Origin: Spirochaetales bacterium Spiro_07 | GTDB lineage: Bacteria; Spirochaetota; Spirochaetia; Treponematales; Treponemataceae | Direction of reading: 5' to 3' | DNA: 47,149 nucleotides | NCBI GenBank assembly: GCA_001603145.1 | Contig: LVBI01000019.1 | Coordinates: forward strand, 43,383 to 90,531 | Shown here: piece after piece, positions 25,428-33,115 of the stretch | Layout: the number at the start of each line of letters is the position of its first letter | Numbering within the stretch: the stretch's first letter is position 1 | Notes under the pieces: generated by a model | The model's database searches: none | What the model saw: only the letters and a program-made list of their open reading frames with translations | What the model was told of the DNA's origin: nothing | Made by a program: the position numbers and the translations under genes

Positions 25428-28118
25428 ATGAATAATAACGACCGGATTAATGCATATAAGCATGCGTTTAATTTTAAGCCTGAAAAGTTATCATCTGAAG
25501 AAGTTGCAAAAAATAATGCAGCCATTGAATCTCAGCAGAAGCCCAAGACTGATGCAGCTCTTGCGGCTCTTTTGTCTTCGTCTTATCAAGAACCTGAAAA
25601 AGATGAGGAAAAGCCGGAGTTCAAGCCTTTCAGTTTTGACAATGCACCTGTATTCAAGTCTATAGATCAGGGCGATGATGCTGATGAACATAATCAACAC
25701 AATCAGCCGCAAAACAACGGCGGCGCACAAGATAAAGCCGCTCAAGATAAATCTGAAAAAGAAGAACCTGCCGAAGAAGATGATTTTTGGCATCAGCGCG
25801 ATGCAATGCTTAATAAGGCCGCTCAGGGCGGCGGGCTGAATCTGCCGTCTATTACGCCGCCGCCTGCACCAAATCAAGATGCACCGGCAGCCAATGCTGT
25901 CCAGCCAGAATCTGATGCTGCGTCTTTGTCATCGGCGAAACCAGCCGTGCCGAATATGCAGAATAGCGCGGCTTCAGCTTATAAGCCTGTGCCTTACGTG
26001 CCGTCTGAGCCGGTTGCACCTGAAAAAACTTTTGAAGAGCAGCTTAAGCAGGGCGCGTCTGCTTCAGATAATCCGTCCGGTTCAGCTGATTCAGATAATA
26101 CAGATTTCCGCTCAAGCCCTGAATATCAAGCTTTTTTAAAAGCATCTGGACGGAACGCGCCGGCAGAACAAAGCCAGAAACCGGCTGCAAGTTTGCCGGG
26201 CATACCGAAACCGCCAGCAAATGGGCAGCCGGTCTTGGATGCTTCTTCGCCAGATTATAAGCCTGTGCCTTATGTTGCACCGCAACAGAGTGCAGTGCCG
26301 CCACAGATGCAGCCTAATCAGCCGGTGCAAAACCAAGCACCGCAGTTTCAGCAGCAGTTTGAACAACCTCAGCAACCTCAACAATACGCTCAACAAACAC
26401 AGCAATTTGCACAACCCCAACAGTATGCGCAGCCGCAGCAATATGCGCAACCTCAATATGCGGCACAGCCACAGTTCAATCAGCCTGTTCAGCAGGAAAA
26501 GCCCAAAAAACGCGGCTTTTTCGAGCAGCTTTTCGGCATAAAGACAGATAATGCGCAGAATCAGCCTGTTCAGCCGCAATTCGGTGCACCGCAATATGCG
26601 CCGCAAAATTACCAGAATCAGCAGTTTGCGCCACAGCAACCGCAATATGCTCAGCCACAGCAGTTTCAACCGCAAAACATAGCTGCGCAGCCGCATCAAC
26701 CGCAATATCAGCAGCCACAACAGGTGAAAGCACAGTCGCAAGCTGCTGCACCGAATTCACAGAATCAGTATTCAGCCGGGATGAGGGCGCAAGCTTATGC
26801 AGCTGAAAAATCGCGTGATTTGCAGCAGCCTGCACCGCAGGTGGTTAAGCGCACGGCGATAGACACAAGCAGCGCGAACCCAAAGCCGGTAAGGGAGTTT
26901 GATCCGCCGCCTGAAACCAATCAGTTTGATTTCGCAGCTTTTGCCGCAAAAACAGGCCGGCCGGCGTTTCAGCCCAAGCGTTTTGAGGCTCAGTCACTTG
27001 AAAGCATGTACAAAAAAACTGCCGCAGTTCAGCCGAAAGCAACAGACGCTCAATACCGTCCGGCGGCCGTTCAGAAAGTCACAAAACCTTCTGGCGAAAG
27101 CGGCAACATCCTTTACAAGATTCCGAGCAAAGACAGCGCATGCCGCCGCGTGGCAAAATTCCTCTTGTTGATTGGCGTTGACGAAGCCGCAAAGGTGATT
27201 GCGCTGTTGCCGTCAGACCTTATCGATAAGATAATCCCGGAAATTGCAAGCGTCCGCCATGTTGACCCGGATGAAGCCGAGCAGATAATTGCAGAATTTT
27301 CAGATTTATATGAGCAGGCTAAAGAAGGCGGCGGCGTAAGCACCGCAAGAACGATTCTTGAAAAAGCTTTCGGCGACGCACGCGCCCAAGAAATGATGCA
27401 GAAGGCCGTGCCTTTTGACGGCGGCAAGCCTTTTGAATATTTAAAAGACCTTGACGGCGAACAGATGGCGACAATATTGAAAGACGAATCTGCACCAGTA
27501 AGAGCGCTCGTACTTTCGCAGGTAAAACCTGCCGTGGCCGCTGCCGTGATAAATCAGATGGAAGAAGAAGAGCGCAAAGAGACGATACGCCGCCTTGCAA
27601 AGCTTACAGCTTTTCCGCCTGACATTTTGGGCAGAATTGACCACACGATGCGCGAAAAGGCGCAGAACCTTAAAACGCCAAAGAACAACCACATAGACGG
27701 CCGCGGCGCGCTTGCAAACATCTTGCGGAAGATGGACGCGGGCGCAGAAAAGAATATTCTTTCAAACTTGAGCCTTGTAGACACCGAGCTTGAGTCTGAT
27801 TTGCGCAAGCGGCTCTTTACGCTTGACGACGTTATTGCAGCAGACGACCGCTATTTGCAGAAAAAGCTTCATTCGATGAGCGACATGGACATCGCCATTT
27901 TGATTTGCGGCAAAAGCCCCGAATTCCGCAAGAAGATTCTTTCAAACATTTCAAAGAGCCGCGGCGCAATCGTGCTTGACGAAGAAGAGGCCAGAAAGCC
28001 TATCAGAAAGCGTGACAGCGACGAAATGACGAACAACTTTGTTGCTTCGCTCCGTGCGGCGTGGGAATCTGGTGACCTTGCGGTAGGCGAGCGCGACGAC
28101 GAAGAGTGGGTCGAGTAA
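25428..28118 (+). CDS. FliG-like motor switch protein with giant Q/P/A-rich N-terminus
   Basis: An 896-residue protein in two parts. Residues 1-565 are low-complexity, acidic at first and then Gln/Pro/Ala/Tyr-rich (runs such as QPQQYAQPQQYAQPQ). They carry two copies of YKPVPYV (about 185 and 276) and a basic-aromatic patch KKRGFFEQLFG (about 360). Residues 566-896 match a full-length FliG in N, middle and C-domain order (RRVAKFLLLIGVDEAAKVI; GGGVSTARTILEKAFG; LDDVIAADDRYLQKKL). The middle-domain EHPQ motif reads ESAP. The DDR torque-helix residues near 806 remain. FliG sits on the cytoplasmic face of the flagellar motor. Spirochaetes encode two FliG proteins; this is likely the divergent FliG1-type paralogue. 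The frame is continuous with no sign of error. Confidence 0.85.
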   Translation: MNNNDRINAYKHAFNFKPEKLSSEEVAKNNAAIESQQKPKTDAALAALLSSSYQEPEKDEEKPEFKPFSFDNAPVFKSIDQGDDADEHNQHNQPQNNGGAQDKAAQDKSEKEEPAEEDDFWHQRDAMLNKAAQGGGLNLPSITPPPAPNQDAPAANAVQPESDAASLSSAKPAVPNMQNSAASAYKPVPYVPSEPVAPEKTFEEQLKQGASASDNPSGSADSDNTDFRSSPEYQAFLKASGRNAPAEQSQKPAASLPGIPKPPANGQPVLDASSPDYKPVPYVAPQQSAVPPQMQPNQPVQNQAPQFQQQFEQPQQPQQYAQQTQQFAQPQQYAQPQQYAQPQYAAQPQFNQPVQQEKPKKRGFFEQLFGIKTDNAQNQPVQPQFGAPQYAPQNYQNQQFAPQQPQYAQPQQFQPQNIAAQPHQPQYQQPQQVKAQSQAAAPNSQNQYSAGMRAQAYAAEKSRDLQQPAPQVVKRTAIDTSSANPKPVREFDPPPETNQFDFAAFAAKTGRPAFQPKRFEAQSLESMYKKTAAVQPKATDAQYRPAAVQKVTKPSGESGNILYKIPSKDSACRRVAKFLLLIGVDEAAKVIALLPSDLIDKIIPEIASVRHVDPDEAEQIIAEFSDLYEQAKEGGGVSTARTILEKAFGDARAQEMMQKAVPFDGGKPFEYLKDLDGEQMATILKDESAPVRALVLSQVKPAVAAAVINQMEEEERKETIRRLAKLTAFPPDILGRIDHTMREKAQNLKTPKNNHIDGRGALANILRKMDAGAEKNILSNLSLVDTELESDLRKRLFTLDDVIAADDRYLQKKLHSMSDMDIAILICGKSPEFRKKILSNISKSRGAIVLDEEEARKPIRKRDSDEMTNNFVASLRAAWESGDLAVGERDDEEWVE

Positions 28119-28361
28119 AGCTTTGCAAATGATGCAATAAAATGCTGTTTTTTCCTCTTCTATTGATAATTTAAGAATTTTGTTATAAATTAATGCAAAT
28201 TCTTGATAAAATTTATTTTTTTACTGGAAAAAACAACAGTATGCCATTATAATAGTTTAGAATGTATGTATCAGCTCGCTTTTGTTTATTGAGGGTGGGA
28301 AAAACAAATTGAGCTAGTTGATTCTGTCAGATTAAACGTTCAGAAGAGAGGACTGAATAAT
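28119..28361 (+). promoter_or_regulatory. Leader region of the small acidic gene, with promoter
   Basis: A 243-bp gap without a gene. TGGAAA (28225-28230), 17 bp, TATAAT (28248-28253) makes a plausible promoter. The leader of about 100 nt contains a long imperfect hairpin (28273-28287 with 28302-28315, outer arms AGCTC/GAGCT and inner TTTGTTT/AAACAAA) and a ribosome site AGAGAGG 10 nt before the ATG. The hairpin could regulate the downstream pair. No known riboswitch was recognised. Confidence 0.5.
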
Positions 28362-28574
28362 ATGGATAGTAGATTCAACGAGTTTTGTGACAAATTACGT
28401 CAGCTTTTATCTGAAGTTCAAGGTGCTCCGTATCCGGCAACCATTAACAATGAGCTTTATGACATCTGGTATGAGCACATTCAGAGCACAGCAATTGACT
28501 GCTTTGAATATCTGAATGAGAATTTCCCTCAAGAAGCAGAAGATATTTCTCGAAACCTTGACCGTACACTTTGA
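28362..28574 (+). CDS. Small acidic hypothetical protein
   Basis: A 70-residue acidic, probably helical protein (MDSRFNEFCDKLRQLL; YDIWYEHIQSTAIDCFEYL). It has no signal peptide, membrane helix or zinc motif. The start has AGAGAGG upstream. It ends 21 bp before the tocopherol-cyclase-like gene and probably shares its transcript. I do not recognise the family. Confidence 0.65.
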   Translation: MDSRFNEFCDKLRQLLSEVQGAPYPATINNELYDIWYEHIQSTAIDCFEYLNENFPQEAEDISRNLDRTL

Positions 28575-28595
28575 GCTTCTTCTGGAGTCTAGCTG

Positions 28596-29738
28596 ATGTC
28601 TGATTCAAAACGCTATTTATCCCGCAACTTGTTCATGCTTAAAGGACGATATTCGCGCCGTGGCTATGACTGGTGGTATCATTCCTTTACGGGTAGAAAC
28701 ACTGTCACCGGCGAAGAAAAATCATTCTTTATAGAATATTTTGTAATAAATCCGAATTTATACCCAAATAAAGTTGTTCTTGCACAGCGTTCAGACAACG
28801 TAATGTACGGCGTGCGTCCGTCTTATGTGATGATAAAGGCCGGATGCTGGGGAAAAGATGCAAAGCAGATAAATAACTTTTATCCGGCTTCTGAGCTTGA
28901 GAACAAACGCTCAAAGCTCGATTTTCAAATCGGTTCATGTATTCTCTCTGAACAGGAAATATCTGGTGCAGTCAGTGTAGATAAGGAAGAAGCCGTGCGC
29001 TACCCTGAATGTATGACAGATGCCGGTTCGATGACCTGGAATTTGAAAGTCTCTAAAAAGATACCATATTGTGCTGGTTATGGCACTTCTTGGCTGTTCA
29101 GGGCGTTTCACTTTTTTGAAATGTACTGGCACGCGCAGGGCGTAAAAACCGAATATTCAGGTAAAGTCACTCTTGACGGCATTACATACGAAGTAAAGCC
29201 CGAAACATCTTTCGGCTATGCAGACAAAAACTGGGGCGTAGACTTTACGAACCCGTGGGTCTGGCTTTCAAGCTGTGACATTACAAGCCTTGTAACTGGC
29301 AAGCCTTTGCTGAATTCATGTCTTGAAGTCGGCGGCGGCACACCGAAAGTTTTAGGAATTCCTATTGAGAACAAGCTGCTTGTTTATCTCAAGCTTGAAG
29401 ATAAAGAATATGAATTCAATTTTTCTAAATTCTTGACGCGCTCTTCAACTTCATTCACGATTTTTGAAGAAGAGAACGAAATGCACTGGTGCGTTACGGC
29501 CGAAAATCCGCATTATCTTGTTGATATAAGCGTTTTCTGCTCAAAAGACGACATGCTGAAGATTAACTATGAAGCGCCAAACGGCAAAAAGCTTCACAAC
29601 AATCTTTGGAACGGCGGCACAGGGCACGGCGAAATCAAAGTTTTCAGAAAAATCGGCTCAAAAGAGCTTGAATTCCTCGATAACGTGTCAATCGGCCACG
29701 TTGGCTGTGAATACGGAAAATACGATAAAGCTAAATAG
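28596..29738 (+). CDS. Tocopherol-cyclase-like (lipocalin-fold) protein
   Basis: A 380-residue protein resembling the tocopherol cyclase-like family (PF14249), which also occurs in anaerobes that make no tocopherol. The features seen are the early GRYSRRGYDWWYHSF stretch, the central SFGYADKNWGVDFTNPWVW with its NWG and aromatic cluster, and late GGTGHGEIKVF. The fold is expected to be a two-part lipocalin-like barrel with a hydrophobic cavity. There is no signal peptide. Enzyme activity and ligand are unknown; a lipid- or isoprenoid-binding role is an inference. TGGAG lies upstream of the ATG. A bidirectional terminator follows. Confidence 0.72.
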   Translation: MSDSKRYLSRNLFMLKGRYSRRGYDWWYHSFTGRNTVTGEEKSFFIEYFVINPNLYPNKVVLAQRSDNVMYGVRPSYVMIKAGCWGKDAKQINNFYPASELENKRSKLDFQIGSCILSEQEISGAVSVDKEEAVRYPECMTDAGSMTWNLKVSKKIPYCAGYGTSWLFRAFHFFEMYWHAQGVKTEYSGKVTLDGITYEVKPETSFGYADKNWGVDFTNPWVWLSSCDITSLVTGKPLLNSCLEVGGGTPKVLGIPIENKLLVYLKLEDKEYEFNFSKFLTRSSTSFTIFEEENEMHWCVTAENPHYLVDISVFCSKDDMLKINYEAPNGKKLHNNLWNGGTGHGEIKVFRKIGSKELEFLDNVSIGHVGCEYGKYDKAK

Positions 29739-29786
29739 CCTGAATGTCGGGTTTAGAATTTGTTGCAAATCTTAATAGATTTTGTC

Positions 29787-29809
29787 ATTGTCGGGCTTGA
29801 CCCGGCAAT
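29787..29809. repeat. ATTGTCGGG-type short palindromic repeat
   Basis: Arms ATTGTCGGG (29787-29795) and CCCGGCAAT (29801-29809) pair with one G-U. Loop CTTGA. It belongs to the same family as 24333-24355. Confidence 0.75.
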
Positions 29810-29830
29810 CAAGCCATGAATCAGGCATAT

Positions 29831-29881
29831 AAAAGAAAAGCTTCAAAAGTTGCCTTGACTTTTGAAGCTTTTTTTGTTTTT
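29831..29881. terminator. Bidirectional terminator between convergent genes
   Basis: A perfect 15-bp stem (29836-29850 with 29858-29872) and 7-base loop. The plus side runs into a T-rich tail (29868-29881) and the minus side into TTTTCTTTTAT. It serves the tocopherol-cyclase-like gene and clpB. Confidence 0.92.
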
Positions 29882-29882
29882 G

Positions 29883-32489
29883 TCAGTTCTTCTTGCTGAA
29901 GCTCAAGCCGCTACCGTCAGATGCAACATGAACGGCGATGACCGAACCTTCAAGGTATGTGCCGCTTAACAGCGCACGTGCCAGCGGGTTCTCAAGATAA
30001 GTCTGCACGGCTCTCTTGAGCGGTCTTGCACCGAACTGAGGGTCGTAGCCTGTGTCTGCAATGAACTGCACGGCGTCTTCGCCAAATTCAAGCGTAATGC
30101 GCCTAGATTCAAGCCGCTTTGCGACAAGCTTCATCTGCTTTTCAACAATCTTGTTGATGAAAGAGCGGTCAAGCTTGTTGAACATAATCGTCTCGTCGAT
30201 TCTGTTCAAGAATTCCGGCCGGAACGTAGACTTAAGCAGCGTGTCAATCTGCGGCTTAATCGCTTCGCAAGATTCTGCGTCAAGAATAAGCTGCGAACCG
30301 AGGTTGCTCGTCATGATGATGATGGTGTTCTTGAAGTCTACCACACGGCCCTGGCTGTCTGTCAGGCGGCCATCGTCAAGAACTTGAAGCAGCACGTTGA
30401 ATACATCAGGGTGCGCCTTTTCAATCTCGTCGAAAAGTACAACGCTGTAAGGCCGCCGGCGCACAGCTTCTGTAAGTTGACCGCCCTCGTCATAGCCCAC
30501 ATATCCAGGCGGTGCACCGATAAGCCGGGAAACTGAGAATTTCTCCATATATTCGCTCATATCGATTCGGGTCAGAGCTTTTTCGTCGTCAAACAGAAAA
30601 TCTGCAAGCGTTTTTGCAAGTTCAGTCTTGCCCACGCCTGTCGGCCCGATGAACAAAAAGCTGCCGAGCGGTCTGTTCTCGTCTGAAAGACCAGCCCTGT
30701 TGCGCCTGATTGCATCGGCAACAGCGTTGACCGCTTCATCTTGCCCGATGACGCGCTCATGCAACGTCTTTTCAAGGTTCAGATACTTCTGCATTTCGCT
30801 CGACATCATCTTGCTTACTGGAATTCCAGTCCAGACTGAAATTACCTGCGCGATGTCTTCTTCAGAAACTTCCTGCCGTAAAAGCGGCCGCGAAGTGCCG
30901 TTCTGTTCGTTTTCAGCCTTTGCTTTTTCAACTTTAGAAGTCAAAGCTTCAAGTTTTTGCGTAGCTTCTGGAATCTTGCCATATTTGATTTCAGCGGCTT
31001 TTTCAAGATTGCCTTCGCGCGTGTATTTAGTCTCTTCAATGCGAAGCTGCTCAAGATTCTCTTTGAGCTTTCTTATTTCGTCTATGCTGCCTTTTTCGTT
31101 CTGCCACTGAAGCTTCATCGCATCGCGTTTTGCGCTTAGCTCAGAAAGCTCTTTTTCAAGCTTGGCGAGCCGCTCTTTTGAAGCTTCATCGTCTTCTTTA
31201 GAAAGAGCCTGCTTTTCAATCGTCAGTTGAAGAATACGGCGCTCAACTTGGTCAAGCTCCGTCGGCTGGCTTTCAATTTCGATTTTGAGACGGCTTGCGG
31301 CTTCATCAACAAGGTCAATCGCCTTGTCTGGCAAAAAGCGGCTTGTAATATAGCGGTTGCTCAACGTGGCGGCGGCAACAAGCGCTTCGTCTTTGATGCG
31401 CACGCCATGATGAATCTCGTATTTTTCCTGCAAGCCGCGCAAAATGGCGATTGTGTCTTCAACCGTAGGCTCGGCGCAATAAACTTGCTGAAAACGGCGC
31501 TCAAGTGCGGCATCTTTTTCGATGTATTTGCGGTATTCGTCAAGCGTAGTCGCGCCAATGCAGCGCAGCTCGCCGCGTGCAAGTGCAGGCTTCAAAAGGT
31601 TGCTTGCGTCCATCGCACCGCCGCCACTTGCGCCAGCCCCAACCAAAGTGTGCAGCTCATCAATAAAGAGAATTACGCCGCCCTCGGCTTTTTGCACTTC
31701 GTTGATGACAGACTTAAGCCGCTCTTCAAATTCGCCCTGGAATTTTGCGCCCGCAATAAGCGCGCCCAAATCTAGCGCGAGCAGCTTTTTGTTTTTAAGG
31801 CTGTCCGGCACGTCGCCAGAAACAATGCGCCGCGCAAGCCCTTCAACAATGGCTGTTTTGCCAACGCCAGGCTCGCCAATCAAAACTGGATTGTTCTTGG
31901 TGCGGCGGCTCAAGACTTGCATTACACGCCTAATTTCTTCGTCTCGGCCGATGACAGGGTCAATCTTTTCTTGCTTTGCAAGCGCCGTAAGGTTGCGGCA
32001 ATATTTTTCAAGGCTCTTCATCGTAGCTTCAGGGTCTTGCGAAGTTACATGCTCGCTTCCTCTAACTTCTTTAAGCGCGGCTAAAATGTCCTCCCGGTTC
32101 ACGCCGTTGCGCTTAAGCAAGTCAGAAACGCGGTCATCAGTTTCGGTCAACGCAAGCAGCAGATGCTCAACCGAAAGATATTCATCTTTAAGCTGGGCCG
32201 CTTCTTTTTCAGCTTTGGCAAGCACTTTTGAAGCTTCCGGCGATATCGAAATCTGTACGTCGCCGTGCATTTTCGGTGTTTGAGAAACAAGCTCTTTAGT
32301 TTCAGCCTGCAATTTTTTTATTGGAACACCAATCCGCTCAAAAAGAGGCGGAATGATGCCGTCTGCCTGGTCAAGTATTGCACTCAAAAGATGTGCAGTA
32401 CCGACTTCACTGTGATCTTCTTGTTGTGCAAGAACCGTTGCATTGCGCAATGCCTCTTGTGCTTTAATGGTATATTGTTCGTAGTTCAT
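29883..32489 (-). CDS. clpB: ClpB disaggregase
   Basis: An 868-residue Hsp100 chaperone that, with DnaK, pulls apart protein aggregates. An N-terminal Clp-N double repeat (1-145) is followed by the first AAA+ domain with Walker A GEPGVGKT (205-212) and [15 protein letters not shown] coiled-coil middle domain (about 400-535) has the heptad-rich stretch [20 protein letters not shown]. The second AAA+ domain has GPTGVGKT (about 612-619). The middle coil and the lack of a ClpP-binding loop make it ClpB rather than ClpA or ClpC. No CIRCE element was seen. The promoter may place the RNA start at the ATG. Confidence 0.96.
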   Translation of the reverse strand: MNYEQYTIKAQEALRNATVLAQQEDHSEVGTAHLLSAILDQADGIIPPLFERIGVPIKKLQAETKELVSQTPKMHGDVQISISPEASKVLAKAEKEAAQLKDEYLSVEHLLLALTETDDRVSDLLKRNGVNREDILAALKEVRGSEHVTSQDPEATMKSLEKYCRNLTALAKQEKIDPVIGRDEEIRRVMQVLSRRTKNNPVLIGEPGVGKTAIVEGLARRIVSGDVPDSLKNKKLLALDLGALIAGAKFQGEFEERLKSVINEVQKAEGGVILFIDELHTLVGAGASGGGAMDASNLLKPALARGELRCIGATTLDEYRKYIEKDAALERRFQQVYCAEPTVEDTIAILRGLQEKYEIHHGVRIKDEALVAAATLSNRYITSRFLPDKAIDLVDEAASRLKIEIESQPTELDQVERRILQLTIEKQALSKEDDEASKERLAKLEKELSELSAKRDAMKLQWQNEKGSIDEIRKLKENLEQLRIEETKYTREGNLEKAAEIKYGKIPEATQKLEALTSKVEKAKAENEQNGTSRPLLRQEVSEEDIAQVISVWTGIPVSKMMSSEMQKYLNLEKTLHERVIGQDEAVNAVADAIRRNRAGLSDENRPLGSFLFIGPTGVGKTELAKTLADFLFDDEKALTRIDMSEYMEKFSVSRLIGAPPGYVGYDEGGQLTEAVRRRPYSVVLFDEIEKAHPDVFNVLLQVLDDGRLTDSQGRVVDFKNTIIIMTSNLGSQLILDAESCEAIKPQIDTLLKSTFRPEFLNRIDETIMFNKLDRSFINKIVEKQMKLVAKRLESRRITLEFGEDAVQFIADTGYDPQFGARPLKRAVQTYLENPLARALLSGTYLEGSVIAVHVASDGSGLSFSKKN

Positions 32490-32495
32490 GTACCT

Positions 32496-32524
32496 AAAAT
32501 ACGCACAAAATTTGCAGACGGCAA
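32496..32524 (-). promoter_or_regulatory. Possible clpB promoter overlapping a hairpin
   Basis: Minus strand TTGCCG (32524-32519), 17 bp, TATTTT (32501-32496), six bases before the clpB ATG. An 8-bp inverted repeat (32508-32515 with 32521-32528, arms AAATTTGC/GCAAATTT) overlaps the spacer and -35 and could be an operator. Confidence 0.4.
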
Positions 32525-32555
32525 ATTTTTTTATAAAATGAACCGCATGGCATTT

Positions 32556-32750
32556 TTAGAAATGATAGTCTATGCCGCTTTGTTTCATTATTGCGTTTGC
32601 TGTATGGCGAGATTTTATTTTTGAGTCTACAGTGAAATTTTTATTTGTAATAGGGCTAAAATAAATATCGTGGTCGCTCTTTCCGTGTCTGACAAAACGG
32701 CATCCATTTTGCAAAAGTTTTTCTCTTACTTTTTTCTCGTATTCTGCCAT
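32556..32750 (-). CDS. hicA: HicA-like mRNA interferase toxin
   Basis: A 64-residue small basic protein of the HicA/YcfA type with a double-stranded-RNA-binding-like fold. The conserved glycine-histidine segment reads GKSDHDIYFSP, with the likely catalytic histidine, and the C-terminus has KSRHTANAIMKQSG. HicA toxins cut mRNA and stop growth when the antitoxin is lost. The ATG overlaps the stop of the upstream antitoxin gene by one base. Antitoxin-first order is less common than hicA-hicB but is known. Confidence 0.78.
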   Translation of the reverse strand: MAEYEKKVREKLLQNGCRFVRHGKSDHDIYFSPITNKNFTVDSKIKSRHTANAIMKQSGIDYHF

Positions 32751-32965
32751 TATGCCAGCACCTTTTCATGGCGTTCAACTGTAAAATAAAATGAATTAAT
32801 TTTTGGGGTTTTGTTAAGTTCAATAAGCTCCGGAGCGGCATTGCGGACACGTTCAATCAATGCATCTAGAGAACCACCTTCAAGCACAAGTCCTAGAATA
32901 TCATCGCTCTGGGCAATCCATACGCAAGCTTCTTCATCCCATGTAAAATTTACTTTATATTCCAT
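32750..32965 (-). CDS. hicB: DUF1902 / HicB-like antitoxin
   Basis: A 71-residue acidic protein with the HicB-type partial RNase-H fold: YKVNFTWDEEACVWIAQSDD then LGLVLEGGSLDALIERVRNAAPEL. The family assignment is DUF1902. It lacks a visible DNA-binding helix-turn-helix or ribbon-helix-helix domain at the C-terminus, so self-repression may need another factor. AGGAGGAG lies upstream of the ATG, and a TATAAT promoter precedes it. Confidence 0.8.
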   Translation of the reverse strand: MEYKVNFTWDEEACVWIAQSDDILGLVLEGGSLDALIERVRNAAPELIELNKTPKINSFYFTVERHEKVLA

Positions 32966-32986
32966 AATTTTGCTCCTCCGCTGTTA

Positions 32987-33016
32987 ATTATATCAAAGTT
33001 TAGATTTCTGCGTCAT
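32987..33016 (-). promoter_or_regulatory. Promoter of the hicBA-type pair
   Basis: Minus strand ATGACG (33016-33011), 18 bp, consensus TATAAT (32992-32987). Confidence 0.55.
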
Positions 33017-33067
33017 ATTCTTGAAAAGTTTATAAGCCATGCGGAAAATCTGTGGCAAGAAACCTTG

Positions 33068-33096
33068 TTGTCAATTGCCCGAAAATGCTGTAAATT
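33068..33096 (+). promoter_or_regulatory. Possible promoter of the EAL gene
   Basis: TTGTCA (33068-33073), 17 bp, TAAATT (33091-33096), 19 bases before the ATG. Confidence 0.4.
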
Positions 33097-33115
33097 TCTT
33101 TTATAGAAGGACTTT

